NCBI GenBank assembly: GCA_037976565.1
Contig: CP137670.1
Coordinates: 15,277,216-15,341,215 of the forward strand
Direction of reading: 5' to 3'
Origin: Mesocentrotus franciscanus
Lineage: Eukaryota; Echinodermata; Echinoidea; Camarodonta; Strongylocentrotidae
DNA: 64,000 nt
The translations under genes and the position numbers were made by a program. Below are positions 11,901 through 20,900 of this stretch, piece after piece (the first letter of the stretch is position 1; every line of letters begins with the position of its first letter). A model generated the notes under the pieces. The model saw only the letters and a program-made list of their open reading frames with translations. It was not told the DNA's origin and searched no databases.

Positions 11901-14900
11901 GAAATCTGTGAATTTTCGGAGAATTAACCATTTCTTTTTCCAAACTATTTTCATCTTTGTCCCTTATAGACTGTTAAGAAACGCAAGCCTCCAAAGCCTA
12001 GAAGCAGTGAAGACATGACTAGTCTTCCTAGCACATCAACAACTCCACCACTCCTCATGGCTCACAGGGGCGGATCTAGATTTTTGCTAGGGGGGTTGAC
12101 CCAATGACGATGCGGAGATGTTTTCCTGGCATCTACTAACACAATGGAGACCATAAAAAGCATTGCATGATAACGTCTTTTAAATCAAGTAACAGTTTAA
12201 TACACAGTTATATCCAGAGTTATATAGAGTTATATGGTTAAGTTACCAGGGGGTTGACCCAATGACGATGCGGATACTGTGTGGGTCTGGACACATGATG
12301 GCATTCTTCTATGCACATCACATTTCACTTGGCAGCCCAAGGGTTTAAACCGCCTAACCCCATTTTACATATTTATTGGTTTGCATGAAATCTAAATGCA
12401 AGATATTGTCTACTCAATGTGAGAGAAACAAAATTATATTTTATTCCATTTCATTTGGACACTAAGAAAAGTTAAGAAAGTAATTAATTTGTGTTGTGAT
12501 GTTCCTTTTTACACCTGTATGAAACCCTGAAAGTAGAACTATACTATATGTTAATTCAACTGTTTTGTTTAGTTTTCCAATTCTTCAAATTATGCTGACA
12601 ATTTACCTGTATACATGTACTGGAATTATGATGTATAGTGATATTACTGTTTAGATCTCGACTAGTGTTTGAAAAAGGACAACATTTTGTTAATTATTTC
12701 ATGTGATATTCAACATTTGTTTATAGTAACACAACTGTAAAGTGGTCTTCAATGAGATGAACTAAATGCATTTGTTGTTGTTGTTTTGTTATGGATTTTT
12801 GAATCCCAAAATGATGTATGAAATTGTGTAAACAATCGGAGAATCAATATAATTTTTTCTTTTCACTGTATAGTATTAATATATACCCAAAAAATGGTTA
12901 GTTATGCACCAATGACGTCACATACTCATAACCGAGTTGCCAATTTGTCAAGTGATTTTCATTGTGTTACCCAGGTTTTCATGTCATAAAAAAATTAGGA
13001 ATTTTTTAAAGTAGTTATCCGATTTTCCTCAAACCTTTTTTGATGTGTTTTATTTTCTGTTTTTATTCAAACCAATTAATTTTTTGACCAGACTTCCCCT
13101 TTAAAGATAATATGTCCCTTTTGCAGCCAACATCAAATTCTGTAGAACTTTGCAGGAATTATGAATATGTCATGTATGTCCTATCTGTGAAATTTAAACG
13201 TTAGCAGTGTCCTAATATTCAAATTATGCAAGGAAACCCGTTTACTTGCTAGACTTCACTGTCAGACACTATTGAGTGACTGACTGGCTTTCATCTTTGG
13301 TAATAACATACATAAAATGAGCTGTAAAGGGTACATGAGCATTTGTCTACATCAATAACCCACTTCTTGTAATGGCCAAAATTAAACTGATTGAATCTTT
13401 GCGCAGCATAAAACGTACGACCATTCGGTACAATGGTCTGAAAAATCAGACTATTACTTACTGGCTCTATAGCTCCTAAGTCGATTCGACAACTAATAGT
13501 CGTTATTTTCCCACTTAAAGACATTTTCAAGCCCCCTTTTTTTAGGGAAGTTCTAAATTAGTATTGTCTTTCAAATGCCGTTGGAATTTAACCTTTTCAT
13601 TTTTTTGGCCTGCAAATGGTACATAGTACCTTTAAGGCATGAGGTGTTAATGTAACTTAACTAAAGATCATGTGTTGTACACTATGTACTAGTAAACCTG
13701 GTATTTTGTATTTAAACAAAAATATGTTATATGTTGATTTGTAATAATAATACACCTGCATGCATGTATAACATAATCTTTATGAAAAACGGTTTATAAA
13801 TATTTAACTACATGTATGTAATTTCATAAGTCAACTTGGGATGTATTTCAGTAGCAATTGAAGAAAGTAATCATTAATAAATTATAAAACAATTCTTTAC
13901 ATTTCGTGAAAACAAATGGTGATAATAATTGTTTCCATTTTGTCGTGACTTGCATGCTTGGAAATGGATTTATTATGGTAAATGCCGAGAAATTTCGAAT
14001 ACACATAGTACAGAGAGAAGGGGAAGGGAGGGAGGAAAGGAGAGAGAGAGAGATAAAAGAAGAGAGAGACAGATTGGGAGAGAGAAAGGAGAAAGAGGAG
14101 AGAGAAAGGGAGATGGAAGGGAGAGCGAAAGAGAGAGGGGGAGGCAGATTGGGAGAAAGGAGAAGAGAGAAAGGGAGAGGCAGATTGGGAGAAAGAGGAG
14201 AGACAGAAGAGAAAGACAGAGGGGGAGACAGAATTGGGATAGAAAGAGGAGAGAGAGGGGAGAAAGGAGGAAGAGATCGAGAGAAAGGGAGAGAGAATGG
14301 TGAGACATTAAGAGAAAGGGAAAAGAGAAAGAAAGAAAGAAAGAAATAGAGGAAAAGGATGTGATAGGAGGGGGGGGGGCAATGGCAACAAGATGCACAA
14401 AAAGAAGTAATTGCTTGGTACAGGCAAAATATGTTTACAAATATCAAAGCGTAATGTATCTAGGCCTTCTAGTCTATGTCAATTTTAGTCCATAAAATAT
14501 AATGAAGTGGTGTACAATCAGGAAGCTGTATTCCTGGTACAATTAATGTCGAGATAAAGCTGTTTAAAAACATAGCAAAACAAACCAAGATACACTTATC
14601 TTCCTGCATGGTGCTCAGCTTATTGAAAAAACATTCACGTCAAATATTCACGTCTGCGTTTCCCTTTTGGGAGACGCAGACGTGAATATTGGACGCAGAT
14701 TTTCCAGCCCCAAAAAATCTGCGTCCAATATTCACGTCTGCGTGTCCCTTTCGGGAGGCGCAAACGTGAATATTTGACGCAGATTTTCCAGCCGATTTTC
14801 ACGTCTGCGTGGCCCTTTCAAGGCCATTGAGTACAGAAAAATGAAGAAATTTCCAAACAAAGGTATACGTCAATTTTTTTGATTTTCACGTCTTGGACGT

Positions 14901-17900
14901 AAAAGACAAAACATTTGTTGCATAGGTATACGTCAATTTTTTTGATTTTCACGTCTTGGACGTAAAAAACGAAAAATTTGTTGCATAGATATACATCAAA
15001 TTTTTTGATTTTCACGTCTTGGACGTAAAAAACGAAAAATTTGTTGCATAGGTATACGTCAAATTTTTGCGTTTGCGTGTCCCTTAGGAGCCACCATACT
15101 TTGGGCATTACTTTTAAAATGAGCGAACATAACAATGACATTTGACGTAATCCGAACATGATATCTGAAGACAATACAATATTGTACAGAAAGTGGCCAT
15201 AAGTTGATTTCTTCAATGTCTTCGCGACTGTTTTACATAGTATACGAGCCAAACATAATAAAGGCTCCTTAATAAAATTCAAAGCATTTGGGGGTAATGA
15301 ATGGCATCCATGCAAAAACTCTAGCAATAATACCAAGGAATAAGAGAGGGATTATTGCCACGCGTTTTTTTTTTTTTCTTCTTCTTCTTAAATTGTCATT
15401 TTTTGCTCAAATTTGAAAGAATATAATTTTTTCTTACACAATGTGTTTCATCTGATATAAGCCTTTTAAATCGATATATTTTGTATTATGAGTTTGAAAT
15501 AATAAACCTGTTTAATATGCAGTTGAATGTTGGATATTACACACATATGTAATGCTCAATGAAACATAAAAGTGTGATTTTTCTCAAAATTGGGGTTTTA
15601 AAAACTACCTAGAGTTGAACATGTTCAAAATTTCTTTGCGAATTTCTTTTCCCGCAAACAGTTGCAAGCGTTTGCAAACAGTCGTTAGCGTTTTCAAAAC
15701 AGTCGTAAGCGTTTCAAAACAGTCGTAAGCCTTTGCAAACGGTTGTAATTGCATGATGTCGCTGAAGTTTTTTTTTTATTCGCCAATGCTAGCGACCACA
15801 TTACCAAATGGTTCCTAGATCAAATCGACCCATTGCGTAACAGGATTTAGCAAAAGGTCCCAAACATTTACAAATAGTGGCAAAGGATTGGCAAATAGTG
15901 GCTAATCTTCGCAAAAACTGTCGCTAACATTTGCTTACAGTCGCTAATAATCGCCAACTGACTTTCGCAAATATTCGCTCAAATGTTGCTAATTGTCGCT
16001 AAACATTGCTTAAAGTCGCTATTTTCCGCCAACATTCGTCAGAAAAGTTGGCGAATCCCAAATCGCAACGTTCGTAAGGATTCGCCGCTCAGTGAGATAG
16101 GGCCTTTAGAGACCTACGGGATCCTTCCGATTTTCATTTCTACGGCATGTGTGGTCACATATTCTGCGGCGCCCGGGAGGTGCCCGGTGAAAATTGGTCG
16201 AGTGAAAATGCAAGGCGCCTGTAAGGGTGCTGGCCGGGTGCCGACCGTTAAGCTTACGATGAACAGGTGCACCCCATCGCTCCCGGCCGGGACCGGTCGG
16301 GGTCCTCAAGGCGCCCGGCTGGGTCCCGTGCGGTGCACTGCACTATGTGTCTTCAGACATCCGCGCCTCCTGTATTAAGCTTCGTTGTACATTCAGAAAT
16401 GACAAATCGTGAGGGGCTCGTCCGGGCACCGTCCGGAGCCCCCACGGGACCTTTACGGGCTTTTTACGGCCTAACGGTCAGATGAAAACGCCGGAAGAAT
16501 TGGGAGCAGCCAACTCAGCACCACGGCACCCGTACGGCTGGTGAAAAATGACCCGGCGCCCGTAGGAACCGTACGAGAGCCGGCCGGGCACCGGCCGAAA
16601 ATTCCCAAAATGTCTGTTTTTACTCGTCGTACGGGCCCCGGAGTGTATATGTGAAAGCCCCATAACAGGGAGTACTGCAAGGAGATGTTGTGATGATGAT
16701 CGAAATGTACGTACTGGATTGTGCTTTACAATTAGATATGACATACAAGATGTAGCAGATTTTTCTGTGCTTTAAAACACATGATAATTAAGAGTCTTGA
16801 ATACAACACGATTTGCTATAGGCAACCAGTGTAGTTTCTTTAAAAGAGGAGTGATTGAATCTCGTGAACTATCAACCTTGCTGCTGTGTTTAGAATTCTC
16901 TGAATCCGGTGTAATTCCTTTTTCGGAAGGCCATACAACAATAAATTACAATAATCAACATGGGACATTATCAGAGCATGAACAAATATATTAATAGATC
17001 TTCTATTCAGATATTGGACATTCTAGAATAAGATCGTCTTTAAAAACAGTAGTATTCATTGATTATCTTCCCAAGCAATAACTCTTCAATAATGCTTTAG
17101 GCAGGTGAGACACTACCCTTTCATAAACCATTCAACTTCTCTGCATACTGGGTCCACATGCAAGTTTTACACTATTAACATAATTTGAATAAGAATTACA
17201 AAAAAACATCTCAATAACCTGCTGCCAGTTTTCAGTTTCTGAATAAAACCAAATTAGAAAGAGAAAGGATCAATTCCCTTTGAAAATTTTACAGGTGTCC
17301 GAGTTTCCGAAATATCTCATTCAGTGTCATAAATATGAAAGGTTTATAATAGAAGCAGATAATGAGAGGAACAGGTCAGTGAAAGTTTGAGTGGAAACAT
17401 GAGAAAGTTAAAGGAGAACTAATCACAAAGAATAACTTTAGTTGTTCTGAGAGATTTATTGCATTATTGCCCATCAATCTACAAGCTTCCCCAATAAAGT
17501 GTATGAAAAAGGCATAAAGCAAAAATAAAGTACAGTTTCTCAGCAAGACATGAGCATCGCCATTTTCTTCATTGCATGACGTACTATGCGGAGTCGTTTA
17601 TCAATAAAATGTATTCAAATGTATGGATGCTTCCTTCCCAGGTGTTTGTGGTGTTGAAGCATTTCATTCACCTGCTATTATCCTTTGTACTCCAATTGCC
17701 AGAACGCAAATTGCATAAATAAGTTGGTGCTGTTCTGGGGTGAAGGTTCCACATAAATGAAATAGATTTTTTAACCGATATATTTTAGTTTTTTTAAATA
17801 AACGAGTTACAATTGTTAGCCTATTACATATTTGTTTACCTTTTCGGCTATGATTTTCCCTCATTGAAAAGTAAAGGTTTTGTTATTGAATTTAAAAGTC

Positions 17901-20900
17901 TTTCCAATTAAAGCTTGGTGCGTGATACATGTTCAACTCCGCCTGGTACGTCACATTTTCAAGAAAATGGCTGCGCCCATGTCATGCTAAAAGGCATTAC
18001 ATCATGCCAAGAAATCTTCATTTATATATCTCTTGTACACGTTCGTAAGATTTATTGTACATCAAAAGGCAGGAATTCATCTCGTTTTTTTCAGAATACC
18101 TACACTTTGTGGTTAGTTCTCCTTTAAAGTGACTCGGTAACTTTAGCTCATGCTGCAATTACAAACCTTTCAGTCAGGAATCCCATGACTTTTACAAGCC
18201 GATCGCCTGTCTGATTATCAAGACATTTATGATTGGAAATCGAAATTTCCTTTTTCGTTTTCCTAACGGTTTTTATAACACTACAGTCTACTGGGAAAAA
18301 TAAGTATGGTAAAACCGGTCACTCAGAGATTTTTACTTTTTTGAGGCACTTCATGATCATTTTGAAGCGCAATCTTTTTAGGGCTTCAATATTACACCAT
18401 ATCACAGACACTGATAACACGTAGGGCCATGCATCTCAGATTTAACATTGTTAAACGATGCCTTCAAGATTTTTGAAGGTGCAATCAATTAAACACAACT
18501 TGGCAACTCTATGACGCATCTCGCGAGATCCCTTCCCATTTACTCTGCCCCCCAAAAAATATATATATATATTTTCCCTTAATATATAATAAAATCTAAA
18601 AACCATTTATTCACCCTAAATATAACTATTTTGTTAAATTCTTGACCGATTTCAAAGTGCTTTGTGTGAGAAGAAAAAAGGGTCCACTAGCGATCTCCGA
18701 AGCCAGTGTGTGGGTGCGGGAAGAGGTGAATACTAACGCATTTAAAGGAAACCTCACCCAAAAGAATAAGTGTAAGTATTCCGATAAATGAGATGTATTC
18801 CTGCCCTTCGATGTACAAAATTCCTTACGAAAATGTAAAAAAGATATATAAATAAAGATACTCTTGGCATGATGTGATACATGTTGGCATGACATGGGCG
18901 CAGCCATGTTCTTTAAAATGTGACGTACCAGTTCAAGTTGGACATGTATCATGCACAAAGCTTTAGTTGGAAAGACTTTTGAAATCAATAACAAAACCTT
19001 TACTTTTCAATGAGGAAAAATCATTGCTGAGAAGATAGAAATTATGTTTGGTGAAATTATATATGACATGGTACAAATTGTGACTAATTCATTTAAAACT
19101 ACTAAAATATAGCAGTTAACGAATCTATTAAATTCATGACAAACCTTTACCCCAGAAGAGCACCAACGTATTTATGCAACTTGCGTTCTGGCAATTGTAG
19201 TACAAGGCTAACAAGGGATAATATCAGGTGAATGAAATGCTTCATCACCACAAACACCTGGGAAGGAAGCATCCATAAATTTGAGTACATTTACTTGATA
19301 GGCGACTTCACATAGTACGTCACGTTATCAAGAAAATGGCGATGCCCGTGTCGTGCTGAGAAACTGTACATTATTCTTACTTTTTGCCTCTCTCATACAC
19401 TTTATTGGGGAATCTTTTAGATTAATGGGAAAGAATATAATAAATCTGTTAGAATAAATAAAGTTATATCTTGGGGTGAGGTTTCCTTTGGGCTTTTGTT
19501 CATCATCACTCATCACGTCGGGGTATGGGTGCCAATAGACCGGTTTAATAACATATTATAATTTGCTATTTCGGGCAGGCCTCGTGCAAGCTTTCAGGTT
19601 GTCAATAGCAACCTTTGCTTAAAGATTATGCATCAATTTGAATGTTTCAGTACACCGGTCTATTGCTTAAAGTGGAAGGTCTCCATTTGTAAAAGATTTG
19701 TGGATATTTGGGGGTCCTAAGTACCAAAGCCAACTACAAACTGGTCTATTAAAATATTACTTATATACTTCCTGTTTCAACTTTTTTTCTTGCACTGTTT
19801 ATTGTCTGACATAGCTCCCTTGATTGTCGCCCTCTACCGTGTTAGATCGATTCGCCGTGTGATGCTGATCTCGGGAGCATGTTTGATATCTCTTGGTGTC
19901 ATTCTGACAGCTTTGGCAACCAACAACGTTCTGGTCGCTGTCTACTTATCAATAGCTGGTAAGATTTTTGTCAAGAGACCAAATCAGAATGTATTCATAT
20001 TTATAAACTCTTGTGACCTCAAACCTTTACTTCCAAACAGACATTATTACATATTTTGACAGCTAGTCAGAATGTAGTTAACACATATTTGTTGGCTTGT
20101 TGATATATGTCGGAAAATATCAGGTTAACATCGCGATATGTTTAGTGAGCACAAATGGAAGTGTCGTAGTATAAAGTGACGTCATACTGGCCAAGTTGTC
20201 AAGGTTGGTGGTTCCAAACATTGTTGTGCTAAACATTGTGTTGATCTCATCAGCCCGAAATATTGAATTTGACCTGCCCTGCTCCAGTCCGTAGCTTAAA
20301 TGATTAAATGATCGCGGTTTATAGAACCAGTAACCTGGACGAGAAGCGAATATAACGTGAGCACTTCGGCACTCTATAGTGGAAACGTCACCGCCACTCT
20401 CCAACCAGGTGCCGAATGCCGGGGTAATAATGCAGCGCTTAGAAACATCATAAACTGGTAAGACGGTTATATTTCGGGGCAAGTCAAAGGTATTTGATGA
20501 TGGCTATCCCATACGTTATTGTGAATAATGTAAACAATAATAATGGAAATAATAAAGCAGAAAGGTAAATTTCCTTTATTTTAGTCTGATTCAAGCTCTA
20601 ATAGTAGGGCTATCAATTTCATTCCATTAACAAGAATGCTAGAAATATAGATGTAGTTGGTAAAACATGGGACAAACTACGTTGCACTTGCACTTGCACT
20701 TAGACCAGTTCAGAAATGTATTCATATTGATGAACGCTTCTAACGCAAGGCGTCATCGACGATTGTAATTTGAATGCCCGTGGGGGCGGGGGAGGGTGGG
20801 GGATGGGGGGCGGGGGAGGGTGGGGGATGAGGGGCCTGTCGACTCATAATACTATGTGTGTTCAATGCGAATAATCAGGGATCCCAAAAGATTTAGGATT

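Larger units (their letters stand above)
9247..15104. mobile_element. Foldback element with long structured inverted terminal repeats
   Basis: Inverted arms at 9247-9730 and 14610-15104 share the same inner order: tandem 63-bp units at the outside, nested palindromes inside, then the arm end 'gtaagctgagcacc'. The total is about 5.86 kb with a 4.9 kb internal region. The organisation matches foldback (FB/TU-type) transposons described in flies and sea urchins; membership is inference. No clear target duplication was found. The interior holds a broken THAP-domain gene, which raises the alternative of a P-like element. Confidence 0.8.

Noticed and set aside
13848..14447. Long open frames on both strands (up to 199 codons)
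   Set aside because: Translations of a purine/pyrimidine tract (Ser/Leu/Pro or Arg/Glu only); no domain.
20120..20482. 120-codon minus-strand frame in intron 2
   Set aside because: No recognisable domain, no splice-consistent neighbours; expected by chance in this length.
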